DNA of 64,000 bases from DATFVA01 sp963771705 (GTDB taxonomy: Bacteria; Bacteroidota; Ignavibacteria; Ignavibacteriales; Ignavibacteriaceae). Of this stretch, positions 54,716 through 64,000 are shown piece by piece; position 1 is the first letter of the stretch; each line of letters opens with the position of its first letter. The translations under genes and the position numbers were made by a program. The notes beneath the pieces are model-generated. The model was not told where the DNA came from and did not search any database. It worked only from the letters and a program-made list of their open reading frames with translations. The stretch covers positions 744,001 to 808,000 of the forward strand of contig CAVYUP010000005.1 in the NCBI GenBank assembly GCA_963771705.1, read 5' to 3'.

Positions 54716-54783
54716 AGATTGATTGCAAACTTTTCCAGTAGAAAATAAATTTTCGACTGGTTTCTGTTTACAACCAATCTCAA
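54716..54783 (-). terminator. Long imperfect hairpin, probable minus-strand terminator
   Basis: GAGATTG and CAATCTC form the ends (54716-54722, 54777-54783), with inner pairs CAAAC/GTTT, CCAGT/ACTGG and GAAAAT/ATTTTC around an AA centre. AAAAAAA directly before it gives a U tract on the minus strand. It lies about 85 bases past the response-regulator stop. The length is unusual for a terminator and a miniature repeat is an alternative. Confidence 0.55.
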
Positions 54784-54867
54784 TTACAAATCTAAAATAA
54801 ATAATTTAGGAGTCAATACCCTTCTTCCAGGCTGTTAAACTGAACACATAGGTTCAGGCTGACGCAA

Positions 54868-55239
54868 TCAAACTTTCAGATTCCTGCCGATCATTTCATT
54901 AACTATCTGCTTAAATTCTTTATTGCTGAAAGGTTTTGCGATAACCGCGCAATTTTCCATAAGACTGCTTTTACTGCTTCCGGCCGTTATGGATCCTGTA
55001 ATGTAAATGATAGGGACTTTGTATTTTAATACGACTTTTTCGGTGAAGTTGATTGCTGATTCATGCATTGTATAATCCGAGATTACCAGATCTGGTTTAT
55101 CATTCAAAAGCTGTTCTTCAACCTCTTTAAGATTGGAATTTATTCCCACTATATTATACCCCATTTCCTTTAAAAGGTGCTGGACATCCAGAGCTATAAT
55201 CCCTTGTTTTTCAACGATTAAAACCTTTTTCCTTGTCAT
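54868..55239 (-). CDS. Stand-alone receiver-domain protein
   Basis: A 123-residue CheY-like single domain. Seen: phospho-acceptor Asp in DLVISDYTMH, Thr in IIYITGS and Lys in IAKPFS. The metal-binding acidic pair after the first strand is changed: VLIVEKQGI has Glu then Lys instead of two acids, so Mg binding and phosphorylation may be weakened. No kinase or output gene is adjacent. No output domain. Confidence 0.85.
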   Translation of the reverse strand: MTRKKVLIVEKQGIIALDVQHLLKEMGYNIVGINSNLKEVEEQLLNDKPDLVISDYTMHESAINFTEKVVLKYKVPIIYITGSITAGSSKSSLMENCAVIAKPFSNKEFKQIVNEMIGRNLKV

Positions 55240-55345
55240 AGGTCTCTTAAGATAGTTTTATATTTTTTAAGAACGAATTTAAAAAATTTCAGGAAATATC
55301 TGATATAAAAAATGCGTGACAAAAATCACAAAAAACCTGATTCCT

Positions 55346-55597
55346 TCAACCAGGCTTTCGCGGGCTGCTAGTTGGATGGCCGCCTATTTTTCTTTCAGTG
55401 TATGCAACACGAATCCAGAGAATACCGTAACCGATTGCGAAGATGGAAATAATGATTCCCAGCCATGATGGTGATGATAGAAAAACCCAGAGACCGACAG
55501 CTCCCGCAATTATCCATACGACGGCAAGAGACGCCGCAGCATAGCGTTCTTTCTGTGTAAGTTTATTATGATTTTGTTTTTTTAATCGCAAATTCAT
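55346..55597 (-). CDS. Small two-helix membrane protein of unknown function
   Basis: An 83-residue protein with a basic start, two hydrophobic helices (ASLAVVWIIAGAVGLWVFL and GIIISIFAIGYGILWIRVAY) and a polar tail. No family is recognised. It is divergent from metG across 143 bases. Confidence 0.6.
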   Translation of the reverse strand: MNLRLKKQNHNKLTQKERYAAASLAVVWIIAGAVGLWVFLSSPSWLGIIISIFAIGYGILWIRVAYTERKIGGHPTSSPRKPG

Positions 55598-55740
55598 TTA
55601 TATAAAATTCACTGGAATTTTATTCATATGCAAATCCGCATTCGTTATAAGAGGCCTCCAGGATCTGTTAAAATTGATGTTCCACCTGTAATTACTTTTA
55701 TTTATATTTATAATTCGCATTCAAATGAAATGGATTTAGA

Positions 55741-57777
55741 TTGGCAAAAGAAAAAATACTTGTAACTTCAGCCCTTCCTTATTCAAACGGACGAATTCAT
55801 CTGGGACATTTAAGCGGCGCCTACCTGCCTGCTGATATCTTCGTACGCTATCACAGGATGAAAGGCGACGACGTTCTTTACATATGCGGATCAGATGAAC
55901 ATGGCGTTCCTATTACAATCAGCGCCGATAAAGAAAAAGTTAGTCCCCAGGTTATAATCGACCGTTACCACGAAGCGAATAAAAAAGCGTTCGAACAATT
56001 CGGGATCAGCTTCGATATCTATTCCAGGACCTCTCTGCCTATTCATCATGAAACCGCAAAAGAATTCTTTCTTGAATATCATAAACGCGGTATGCTGAAA
56101 GAAAAAAAAACCAGGCAGTTCTATGATGAAGAGGTGAAGATGTTTCTTCCCGACCGTTATGTTGAGGGGACCTGTCCCAACTGCGGATACGAGGAGGCAA
56201 GAAGTGATGAGTGCGAGAACTGCGGTGCGCTTTACGAACCTTCAGAGCTGAAAAACCCTAAGAGTAAAATAAGCGGCAAAACCCCGGTACTTAAAGAAAC
56301 TACCCACTGGTATTTCCCGCTGGGTGATTACCAGCCGCGGCTTGAAGAGTACATAAAAGTAAGCAGCGAAAACTACGGCTGGAAGGATAATGTGCTTCAG
56401 TACTGCCGGGGGTGGTTTAAGGCAGGACTAAAAGACAGGGCTTATACGCGTGACCTGGACTGGGGTGTGTCTGTACCGCTTGATTCAGCTGAAGGTAAAG
56501 TCCTTTATGTCTGGTTTGAGGCTGTTCTAGGTTATATTTCAGCAACCAAGGAATTATCAAAGCAGCGCGGAAATGAGAATCTCTGGCGAGAATACTGGCA
56601 GGGCGAAAACACAAAATATATTGCTTTTATCGGCAAGGATAATGTTGTTTTCCACTGCATTATATTCCCGGCTATGCTGATGGCCTGGAATGACGGGGAC
56701 AGGGAAAAATATATTCTCCCGCAGAATGTTCCGGCCAACGAGTTTCTGAATTTTGAAGGCAAGAAATTTTCCAAGAGCCGAAACTGGGGGATAGATGTAA
56801 TCGATTTTCTTGAGATGTTTCCTCCAGATCCACTCAGGTATACGCTTGCCGCCAATCTTCCTGAGACACGAGATACCGATTTTTACTGGAAGGAATTCCA
56901 GCTGAGGAATAACAGCGAACTGGCTGACATACTTGGTAATTTTATTAACAGGACTTTCACTTTCGTACACAAGCATTTTGAGGGGAAAGTACCGGAAAAA
57001 AGCAATACTCAGAAGATCGATGATGAAATGCTGCAGCTGCTTGCCGGATACCCTGCCAAAGTATCGGCATTGTTCGACTGTTACAAGATTAAAGACGGCG
57101 TTACAGAAATTATGAACCTGGCCCGTGCGGGCAATAAGTATTTTAACGATTCCGAGCCATGGATTACGGTGAAAAACGATAAGGCCAGATGCGGCACCAC
57201 CCTGAATATCTGCCTGCAGACGATTTATACTCTGGCTGGACTCTTTTCCCCGGTAATACCTTTTTCATCTGAAAAGATATTTAAGATCCTGAATTCATCT
57301 CCTTCCGGCTGGGACGAACTGGGAAATGAGAACCTCAAAGCCGGTCATACTCTCAATAAAACAGAAATTATTTTTCCTAAAATAGAGGACGATATAATCG
57401 AAAAGCAGGTTGAAAAACTAGGTCCCAAGACTGAAGAGGATACAAATAATAACCTTATATCTATTGAGGATTTTGATAAAATTAAGCTGAAAGTGGCTGA
57501 AATTGTTGAAGCCGTAAATGTGCCTAAAAGTAATAAACTGATTAAGCTGAAGGTGAGACTCGATGACGGCGACCGCCAGGTTATTGCCGGAATCGCTAAA
57601 AGTTATAAGCCTGAAGAACTTGTCGGAAAGAAAATCATTCTTGTCGCTAATCTAAAGCCTGCGAAACTTATGGGACTTGAGTCCCGGGGTATGGTTCTGG
57701 CTGTTGAGAACGAAAACGGAGAATTGAATATTCTTACCGCCGCTCAGAATGTAAAAAACGGAACACGGGCGAAATAA
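55741..57777 (+). CDS. metG: Methionyl-tRNA synthetase
   Basis: A 678-residue class I synthetase that charges tRNA-Met. TTG 55741 is the start, since upstream ATG codons are out of frame and the protein then opens AKEKILVTSALPYSNGRIHLGH. Seen: the HIGH-type motif HLGH, zinc knuckle CPNCGYEEARSDECENCG, and KFSKS. A C-terminal tRNA-binding (Trbp111-like) domain begins near residue 575 (IEDFDKIKLKVAEIVEAVNV). Length fits the bacterial dimeric type. Confidence 0.96.
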   Translation: MAKEKILVTSALPYSNGRIHLGHLSGAYLPADIFVRYHRMKGDDVLYICGSDEHGVPITISADKEKVSPQVIIDRYHEANKKAFEQFGISFDIYSRTSLPIHHETAKEFFLEYHKRGMLKEKKTRQFYDEEVKMFLPDRYVEGTCPNCGYEEARSDECENCGALYEPSELKNPKSKISGKTPVLKETTHWYFPLGDYQPRLEEYIKVSSENYGWKDNVLQYCRGWFKAGLKDRAYTRDLDWGVSVPLDSAEGKVLYVWFEAVLGYISATKELSKQRGNENLWREYWQGENTKYIAFIGKDNVVFHCIIFPAMLMAWNDGDREKYILPQNVPANEFLNFEGKKFSKSRNWGIDVIDFLEMFPPDPLRYTLAANLPETRDTDFYWKEFQLRNNSELADILGNFINRTFTFVHKHFEGKVPEKSNTQKIDDEMLQLLAGYPAKVSALFDCYKIKDGVTEIMNLARAGNKYFNDSEPWITVKNDKARCGTTLNICLQTIYTLAGLFSPVIPFSSEKIFKILNSSPSGWDELGNENLKAGHTLNKTEIIFPKIEDDIIEKQVEKLGPKTEEDTNNNLISIEDFDKIKLKVAEIVEAVNVPKSNKLIKLKVRLDDGDRQVIAGIAKSYKPEELVGKKIILVANLKPAKLMGLESRGMVLAVENENGELNILTAAQNVKNGTRAK

Positions 57778-57811
57778 TTAATCTGAATAATCTAAATATT
57801 TCCGGAGAGCT

Positions 57812-59833
57812 ATGATGAGAAAAATCATTTTACCAATATTTATGTTATGTCTGGCTGCGGCAGCTTTTGCCCAGCAGGGACCTATCAGCAAGACAACCAG
57901 TGCCCTGCAGTATCAGATGACTGATTCGCCCGCGGACGCGCAGCTCCTGGTATGGGTGTATTTTACCGATAAGGGGGGTAACACAGATGCATATTTCAGC
58001 AATCCTCTAAGCGTTGTAAGTGAAAAGTCGCTAAAAAGGAGAGAGAAGGTGCTTGGTATGAATGCGCCGCTGACGATGAAGGATATTCCTGTTAACAAAG
58101 CTTACCTCGCACAGGTTAAGGCAAAGGGATTAAACATTAAATGGCCTTCCAAATGGCTTAACGCCGTGAGCGGGATGATAAGAAAATCTCAGCTTGGTGA
58201 GCTTGAAGCCCTTCCTTTTGTAAAAAAGCTTGATGTTGTTTATAAACTTAAAAAAGGATTTCAGCCCGAAACGGATCGGAATAAAATCAGCCAGGAGCTA
58301 AGCAAGGTAAGCCAGCCGTTAGGTGTTAACACATATGATTACGGCAGTTCATACGCACAGCTTCAGCAGATCAATGTTCCTGCTGTTCATGATATGGGAA
58401 TTACGGGACAGGGAATCACTATCTGCCTGATGGATGCCGGGTTCAGCAGATTAAGTCACACAGCATTCGATTCCATGGATATTATAGCTGAATGGGACTT
58501 TGTTAACAATGATCCTAACGTTGGAAACCAGGCTGATTCCGGAAATGGCTCTCATGGAACCGAAACGCTTTCCACAATCGGCGGATATGCTCCGGGACAT
58601 CTTATTGGTCCCGCTTTTAACTCTACTTACATACTCGCTAAAACCGAAAACACTGACAGTGAAACTCCCCTTGAAGAAGATAACTGGATTGCAGCCATGG
58701 AATGGGCCGACAGTATTGGTGTTGATGTAACTTCCACCTCACTCAGTTATATAGGATTTGATCCTCCATGGCAGAGTTATACCTGGATGGATATGGACGG
58801 CAACACAACAATTATTACAAACGGAGCAGACTATGCGGCTCATCTGGGTATTGTAGTGGTCAATTCCGCGGGTAATGAAGGATATAATGCCTCACACAAC
58901 ACGCTAGGAGCACCATCAGACGGTGACAGTGTAATAGCTGCGGCCGCTGTAGATTTATCTGGTATAAGGGCCTCATTCAGCAGTGTAGGTCCTACAGTAG
59001 ACGGCAGGCACAAACCTGACATAGCGGCTCTGGGCTCAGGCAACGTTGTTGCCTCTCCCTATGGTGATAATTCTTACGATTACGCGAGCGGCACATCTTT
59101 CAGCTGCCCTCTTTCGGCGGGAGTTGCCGCGTTGGTTTTGTGCGCAAATCCAGGATTAACTCCAATGCAGGTACGGGATGCTATGAGGGAAACCGCCTCA
59201 AGGAGCAGTAACCCAGATAATCTTATAGGCTGGGGAATACTTAATGCCCTTGATGCAGTTAATTACTTCCCGACCCCTGTTGAGCTTTCTTCATTTTCCG
59301 CGTCTATAGTAAAGGGAGGCGTAAATCTTGACTGGACGACCGCTACTGAAAAGAACAACCGCGGATTTGAAATTGAAAGAAAATCTGCCGATGCTGATTA
59401 TTCGATGATCAGCTTTATTGAAGGCAATGGAACGGCTACCAAACCTAATCACTATAACTACAAAGACAACAGTGATATTCATGGTATTTATACATACAGA
59501 CTGAAACAAATCGATTTCGACGGGAAATTCACATATAGTAATGAAGTTACAGTGAACATACCTGCCGCATCGGATTACGTTCTTCAGCAGAATTATCCAA
59601 ACCCATTTAATCCTTCTACAATGATCAAATACGCGGTTCCTAAAGCATCAAACGTAAAAATAATTATGTACGATGAGCTCGGGCGTCAGGTAAAAGTACT
59701 GACAAATGAATTTAAGGAAGCAGGCAATTATTCCTATACACTCAATGCAGACGGACTTGCAAGCGGTGTATATATTGTAAGACTTAGTGCCGGCATCTCT
59801 AATAAGGTTATAAAGATAACGCTGGCAAAATAA
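57812..59833 (+). CDS. Subtilisin-family (S8) protease with T9SS sorting domain
   Basis: A 673-residue exported protease. Signal peptide (ends AAAFAQ), propeptide-like region (about 45-170), then the subtilase domain: Asp208 in ICLMDAGFS, His in GNGSHGTETL, oxyanion Asn in VVNSAGNEG and Ser in SGTSFSCPLSAG. A fibronectin-like module (PVELSSFSA...) matching the one at 48539-51709 and a QNYPNPFNP sorting tail follow. It starts 34 bases after metG. Expected at or outside the cell surface. Confidence 0.92.
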   Translation: MMRKIILPIFMLCLAAAAFAQQGPISKTTSALQYQMTDSPADAQLLVWVYFTDKGGNTDAYFSNPLSVVSEKSLKRREKVLGMNAPLTMKDIPVNKAYLAQVKAKGLNIKWPSKWLNAVSGMIRKSQLGELEALPFVKKLDVVYKLKKGFQPETDRNKISQELSKVSQPLGVNTYDYGSSYAQLQQINVPAVHDMGITGQGITICLMDAGFSRLSHTAFDSMDIIAEWDFVNNDPNVGNQADSGNGSHGTETLSTIGGYAPGHLIGPAFNSTYILAKTENTDSETPLEEDNWIAAMEWADSIGVDVTSTSLSYIGFDPPWQSYTWMDMDGNTTIITNGADYAAHLGIVVVNSAGNEGYNASHNTLGAPSDGDSVIAAAAVDLSGIRASFSSVGPTVDGRHKPDIAALGSGNVVASPYGDNSYDYASGTSFSCPLSAGVAALVLCANPGLTPMQVRDAMRETASRSSNPDNLIGWGILNALDAVNYFPTPVELSSFSASIVKGGVNLDWTTATEKNNRGFEIERKSADADYSMISFIEGNGTATKPNHYNYKDNSDIHGIYTYRLKQIDFDGKFTYSNEVTVNIPAASDYVLQQNYPNPFNPSTMIKYAVPKASNVKIIMYDELGRQVKVLTNEFKEAGNYSYTLNADGLASGVYIVRLSAGISNKVIKITLAK

Positions 59834-59948
59834 ATTCTCAGTCCTGATCTGAGAGGGAATCCATACCGGTTTACCTTGATTTTCAGGCCTTCTATAGATA
59901 AAATTGCTGGCTAAAATGTAAAAAACTTAAAATAAGGAGAATCACTAA

Positions 59949-61931
59949 ATGTTCCGTAGGGTCGTATTACCTTTTGTTGTTTTGGCTTCTCTGCTTCTCA
60001 GTTCTTGTGCACCAAAGCATGCTGATATCATCGTTGCAAAATTCGATGATGAGCAGATTAAGATGAATGAGTTCGAAAAAATGTATGCAAAGAATTCAGG
60101 CAGTTATGAAGAGGCAGAAAAGGACAGTCTCTCACAGCTTAAAAACTTTCTTGATTTATATGTTAATTTCAGAATGAAGCTGAGAGACGCATATGTACGA
60201 GGTTTTGATTCAAATCCTGAATTAAACCAGGAGCTTAAGGACTATGAAAAGAAAGTTGGCGTTTCCTATATCCTCGAAAAGAAAATCCTTGAGCCGGGAT
60301 TAAAGAACCTATATGATAAAAGAAAATATGAGCTGCGGGTGAGTCACCTTATGATCAGGCCTGATTCAAACGGCGACGAGGCTGCAAAGGAACTGGCAAC
60401 CGCCATTCTCGACAGCATTAAGAACGGTGCAAGCTTCTCAGAAATGGTAAAGAAATATTCCGATGATAAATATTCCAGCAATTCCGGCGGCGACATTTAT
60501 TATGTAACCGCAGGACTTCTTCCGCCGGAATTTGAAGATGCTGCTTATGCCACTCCTGCAGGCAGTGTTTACCCATCGGTTGTTCATACACGCTACGGGT
60601 ATCACCTTATAAAAGTCACTGATAAAAGAGAACGCATTCCCCAGATAAGAGCGAGTCACATCCTCGTTAATTTTAATGGTCCCACCGGACAAGTTGACAC
60701 CGCTTATGCCAGAGCAAGAATAGATACAGTAATGCAGAAGCTTAAAGCAGGCGCTGATTTTGCCGAACTTGCAAAGGAATATTCAGATGATTCCGGCTCC
60801 GCAAAGAACGGCGGTGACCTTGGATTCTTCGGCAGGCGTATGATGGTTAAAGATTTCGATGAAGCCGCGTTTAATCTGAAACCCGGCGAGATATCAGACG
60901 TAGTAAAAACTAATTTCGGATACCACATAATAAAACTGACAGATCAGAAACCTTATCCTTCATTTGATCAGGATAAAGAAGAACTTGAAAAGATATTTAA
61001 GCAGACAAGATACCAGGCCGAGTACGATTCACTTATAGATAAGCTGAAAGACAAATACGGATTTCACCTGAATCAGCAAGTGATGGCTGAGGTACTTAAG
61101 AATGCAGATTCACTAAGAGTAGGCAGTCAGATAAGGAATTATGATGAACTGAAGAATCAGCCTGTTGCTACTTATAACAAGGTTGATACAATTAATGTCA
61201 AGTCTGCCGTAGAAAGAATGAATTCAGACCGTCAGTTTATGAACAGGCTGATTGATTCAAGCATATTTAACTCAGCGATAAATATGGTTGTAGGTGACAG
61301 TCTTCTCGCTGCTGCAGCCCTCGATCTCGACAAAACAGATCCGGAATTTGCTTCACTGATGGATGATTACCGCAACGGCATATACGTATTTAAACTCCAG
61401 GATGATGAAGTCTGGAGCCGGATAGACGCTGACAGTACAAAACTTTATGATTATTATCAGAAGACAAAAGACAATTACGTCTGGCCTGACCGGATAAATT
61501 TCAGCGAGATTTTCTCGAAGAGCGACTCACTTATTCATGTTTACTACTCAGAACTGCAGAATGGCGCTGATTTCGATTCGCTTGCTGCCCAATATACAGA
61601 GCGCAACAATATGAAACCGAAAGCAGGCAACTACGGACTTGTAGCCGTCGATTATTCTCCGCTTGCTTCCAAAACCAACGAGCTTCTTTCACAGCCCGGA
61701 ACATATTCAGAACCCTTCCCATATTCCGGCGGTTTCGTGATAGTAAAGCTTATTGCCAAAGACCCTTCGCATCCAAAAACATTTGAGGAAGCGAAAGCCG
61801 AAGTTTCCGGCGCTTACCAGGAAGCTGAATCGAAGAGACTCGAGCAGGCATACCTTGAAAGCCTGAAGAAGAGGTACGATCCTCAATATTATTATAATAC
61901 ACTTGAAGAAGCTTTTAAAGACACGGAATAA
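59949..61931 (+). CDS. PpiC-type peptidyl-prolyl isomerase lipoprotein
   Basis: A 660-residue lipoprotein foldase (LLLSSC lipobox, Cys19). Two classical parvulin domains are visible, around 130-230 (RVSHLMIRPD ... YHLIKVTDKRE) and 236-335 (IRASHILVNF ... NFGYHIIKLTDQK), and a third, weaker one near 520-625 (NFSEIFSKSD ... SGGFVIVKLI). AAGGAGAATCACTAA precedes the ATG. It probably helps fold outer-membrane or secreted proteins in the periplasm together with the next two genes. Confidence 0.9.
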   Translation: MFRRVVLPFVVLASLLLSSCAPKHADIIVAKFDDEQIKMNEFEKMYAKNSGSYEEAEKDSLSQLKNFLDLYVNFRMKLRDAYVRGFDSNPELNQELKDYEKKVGVSYILEKKILEPGLKNLYDKRKYELRVSHLMIRPDSNGDEAAKELATAILDSIKNGASFSEMVKKYSDDKYSSNSGGDIYYVTAGLLPPEFEDAAYATPAGSVYPSVVHTRYGYHLIKVTDKRERIPQIRASHILVNFNGPTGQVDTAYARARIDTVMQKLKAGADFAELAKEYSDDSGSAKNGGDLGFFGRRMMVKDFDEAAFNLKPGEISDVVKTNFGYHIIKLTDQKPYPSFDQDKEELEKIFKQTRYQAEYDSLIDKLKDKYGFHLNQQVMAEVLKNADSLRVGSQIRNYDELKNQPVATYNKVDTINVKSAVERMNSDRQFMNRLIDSSIFNSAINMVVGDSLLAAAALDLDKTDPEFASLMDDYRNGIYVFKLQDDEVWSRIDADSTKLYDYYQKTKDNYVWPDRINFSEIFSKSDSLIHVYYSELQNGADFDSLAAQYTERNNMKPKAGNYGLVAVDYSPLASKTNELLSQPGTYSEPFPYSGGFVIVKLIAKDPSHPKTFEEAKAEVSGAYQEAESKRLEQAYLESLKKRYDPQYYYNTLEEAFKDTE

Positions 61932-62724
61932 TTTATTTCTTTTGATCCTTGCCGCGGCCGTAATAAGCGGCTGCGGTAAAGAATCGCCAAAAAAAGAATA
62001 TATAGCCAGGGTCAATGATTCATACTTTACGAAAAATGACCTGGCTTCTATTGTCGATTCAGGATACGGTAAAAGACAGTACAGGAATGAAATTGTCAGG
62101 AACTGGATAGACGAGGAGCTTCTTTACCAGGAGGCGAAACACTCGGGAATCCTTAAAGATGATGATTTTATAAGGACAAAAAACGAATCTGAAAAGAGGC
62201 TGGCAGTTACATTCCTTGTAAATAAACTTTTCCGGGAAGAACAGCTGACGATTGAACCTTCTGAGGTAAAAGACTATTTCGATAAACACCGGGATAATTT
62301 CAGGCTATTTCACAACGCATTTCTCGTTAATCTTGTTCAATTTGATGACGAGGACCGGGCCATCAGCTTCAGAGATGAAGCTTTTATAAACGGGTGGCAG
62401 AAATCTGCAGAAGCATTCCGTACCGATTCGAATGTTGTGTCATCTGAGAATTCCAAGCTGGTGTACGAGTATGAACTTCAGCCCGCTGATCTTGTCCGTA
62501 TTGTACGGGAGCTACTTCCAGGAGAAATAAGCATTGTGATAAACGATGGGATGGGCAACTACTTTGTTGTACAGCTGCTTGAGAAATACGAGCGGGGGAG
62601 TATTCCCCCATATGAAATCATTGGTGATCTAGTGCGCGACAGATATGCGGCATCGAAAAAGGAACAGTTCATAAAAAAATATGTACAAGATTTATATTCT
62701 AAAAACGATATAGAAGTAAGATAG
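61903..62724 (+). CDS. SurA/PpiC-like lipoprotein
   Basis: A 273-residue lipoprotein starting at TTG 61903, overlapping the previous gene by 29 bases. Signal peptide FLLILAAAVISGC with Cys24. The N-terminal helical chaperone-like region and a C-terminal isomerase-like part (SIVINDGMGNYFVVQLLEKYERG) are present, but the parvulin core is poorly conserved, so it may act as a chaperone only. No separate ribosome site is seen; coupling to the upstream gene is likely. Confidence 0.78.
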   Translation: MKKLLKTRNNLFLLILAAAVISGCGKESPKKEYIARVNDSYFTKNDLASIVDSGYGKRQYRNEIVRNWIDEELLYQEAKHSGILKDDDFIRTKNESEKRLAVTFLVNKLFREEQLTIEPSEVKDYFDKHRDNFRLFHNAFLVNLVQFDDEDRAISFRDEAFINGWQKSAEAFRTDSNVVSSENSKLVYEYELQPADLVRIVRELLPGEISIVINDGMGNYFVVQLLEKYERGSIPPYEIIGDLVRDRYAASKKEQFIKKYVQDLYSKNDIEVR

Positions 62725-62731
62725 GTGTTAA

Positions 62732-64000
62732 ATGAAATTTAAGATTCTGGCAGTACTGATATTTGCAGCGGGCCTTATGCATGCGCAGCAGGTACTCGAT
62801 AAGATCGTTGCGGTGGTTGATAATGAAATAATAACAGAGAGCGAGCTGGATTTTCAGACAAACCTGCTTGCCTCGCGCTACGGTGTATCACCCGATTCCC
62901 CTCAGCTGAAAAAACAGACACTTAACTCGATGATAGAAGAAAAGCTTGCATACGCACAGGCAAATCTGGATTCTATTGAAGTAACTGATGAGGAAGTAGA
63001 TAAGCGTATTGATTACCAGATACAGCTTTTCATTCAGCAGTACGGTTCCAAAGAGCGTGTAGAGCAGGTTTACGGTATGAGCATAGAAAAGATAAAACGC
63101 GAGCTGCGGGATGATGTACGAAAGAACCTGATGGTTCAGAAGCTCCGTGAGAAGAACTTTGGAACAGTTGAAGCAACACGGCGCGACGTAGAGGAGTTTT
63201 TCGATAAGTATAAAGACAGTCTTGGTGTGATACCTGAAAAAGTTGAAATAGCACATATATTCAGATCTCCAAAGACCTCTTCAGAGGCTAAAGAAAAAGC
63301 CCGGCAGTTTGCTCAATCCATTCTTGATTCGATAAAGAATGGGGCCGATTTTGCGGAAATGGCCAGGAAATATTCGGAGGATCCCGGGAGTGCCAAGGAA
63401 GGCGGCGATCTCGGGTTTGTAAAAAAAGGAGTGTTCTATCCCGAGTTTGAATCTGCAGCTTACGCACTGCAGCCCGGAGAATTATCAGGAGTAGTTGAAT
63501 CACCTGTAGGATTTCACATAATCCAGCTGATTGAAAAAAGAGGTGAATCAATCCATGCCAGGCACATACTCATAAAAATTAAAACAGATGAGAATGCCGA
63601 CCTTAAAACCATTGATTTTCTTACCGCGGTGAGAGATAGTATTATTAAGGGCGACAGCACCTTTGCTTATTACGCAAAGAAATACAGTGAGGATGAAGAT
63701 ACAGCTCCCTTCGGCGGCGAGCTCGGCACCTTCTACATCAATCAGCTTGACAAGAGTGTACTTGATGCGGTCTCAAAACTAAAACCCGGTGATATAAGTT
63801 TTCCCAAGAGATATGAATACTCAGCGGGTAATTATGGATATCACATAATTTACCTTGAGAAAAGGACTCCCCAGCACGCTCCCGATCTCAACAAGGATTA
63901 TGCTGATATTAAGAAACTTGCTGATGAATATAAGAAACAGCAGAAATACCAGGCCTGGATTGAGAGTCTTAAGAGCAAGATCTATTACGAGATAAGGTTA
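62732..64000 (+). CDS. surA: SurA-like peptidyl-prolyl isomerase (3' end beyond the window)
   Basis: ATG 62732 starts a frame open to the window edge (423 codons). Signal peptide MKFKILAVLIFAAGLMHAQQ, then the SurA-type N-terminal domain (DKIVAVVDNEIITESELD, LNSMIEEKLAYAQA). Two parvulin domains follow, around 165-270 (EIAHIFRSPK ... GFHIIQLIEKR) and 275-380 (IHARHILIKIK ... YGYHIIYLEKR). SurA escorts outer-membrane proteins through the periplasm. It begins seven bases after the previous gene, so the three foldase genes form one operon. Confidence 0.92.
   Translation, partial: MKFKILAVLIFAAGLMHAQQVLDKIVAVVDNEIITESELDFQTNLLASRYGVSPDSPQLKKQTLNSMIEEKLAYAQANLDSIEVTDEEVDKRIDYQIQLFIQQYGSKERVEQVYGMSIEKIKRELRDDVRKNLMVQKLREKNFGTVEATRRDVEEFFDKYKDSLGVIPEKVEIAHIFRSPKTSSEAKEKARQFAQSILDSIKNGADFAEMARKYSEDPGSAKEGGDLGFVKKGVFYPEFESAAYALQPGELSGVVESPVGFHIIQLIEKRGESIHARHILIKIKTDENADLKTIDFLTAVRDSIIKGDSTFAYYAKKYSEDEDTAPFGGELGTFYINQLDKSVLDAVSKLKPGDISFPKRYEYSAGNYGYHIIYLEKRTPQHAPDLNKDYADIKKLADEYKKQQKYQAWIESLKSKIYYEIRL

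Noticed and set aside
1..64000. rRNA, tRNA or riboswitch genes
   Set aside because: No sequence with the conserved arms or cores of these RNAs was recognised by reading; a covariance-model search could still find one.

Overview
The window looks like a chromosomal segment of a Bacteroidota/Chlorobi-group bacterium, most likely Ignavibacteria. Three secreted proteins (46307-48079, 48539-51709, 57812-59833) end in a type IX secretion (T9SS) sorting tail with a QNYPNPFNP motif, and two of them share the LPVELSSF module seen in that group. Lipoproteins are common, and promoters do not follow an obvious single consensus. This placement comes from protein motifs only; no rRNA or tRNA gene was seen.

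Layout. 1-2455: the end of an unknown gene and an S41-type peptidase. 2456-3574: non-coding DNA with degenerate repeats. 3575-5584: a sorbosone-dehydrogenase-like lipoprotein candidate, a PspC protein and a helical protein. 5617-12571 (minus): a compact operon of GlcNAc-kinase-like ATPase, AmpG-like transporter, serine hydrolase, NagZ-like GH3, DUF819 membrane protein and YciI protein, read as peptidoglycan recycling. 12705-16313: a PLP enzyme, a cytidylate-kinase-like protein, a broken lipoprotein gene and a DinB protein. 16426-21243: SbcD, SbcC and a PD-(D/E)XK-like protein.

21244-31237 is an AT-rich accessory island. It holds YkvA, DUF697-like and EcsC-like glycine-rich proteins, two C39-like peptidases, an XRE regulator, a zinc-ribbon miniprotein, a ROK protein, a poly-gamma-glutamate-hydrolase-like protein and a complete IS21-family element with target duplication. 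Three island genes each carry one in-frame TAA. One perfect 14-bp palindrome lies upstream of both the YkvA operon and the XRE gene.

31330-41873 (minus) holds a CoA-acylating aldehyde dehydrogenase with a microcompartment-type C-terminal tail. Upstream of it is an operon of FabG, thiolase-fold enzyme, sodium symporter, acyl-CoA ligase, lipoprotein, outer-membrane barrel and alpha/beta hydrolase. A divergently placed GbsR-type regulator gene lies just upstream on the same strand, and matching palindromes precede both the regulator and the operon. 42100-45117 is a LytS/LytTR-type two-component system with a LiaF-like protein. 45762-64000 carries secreted T9SS proteins, a prolyl oligopeptidase, MetG and a cluster of three PpiC/SurA-type foldases, the last cut by the window edge.
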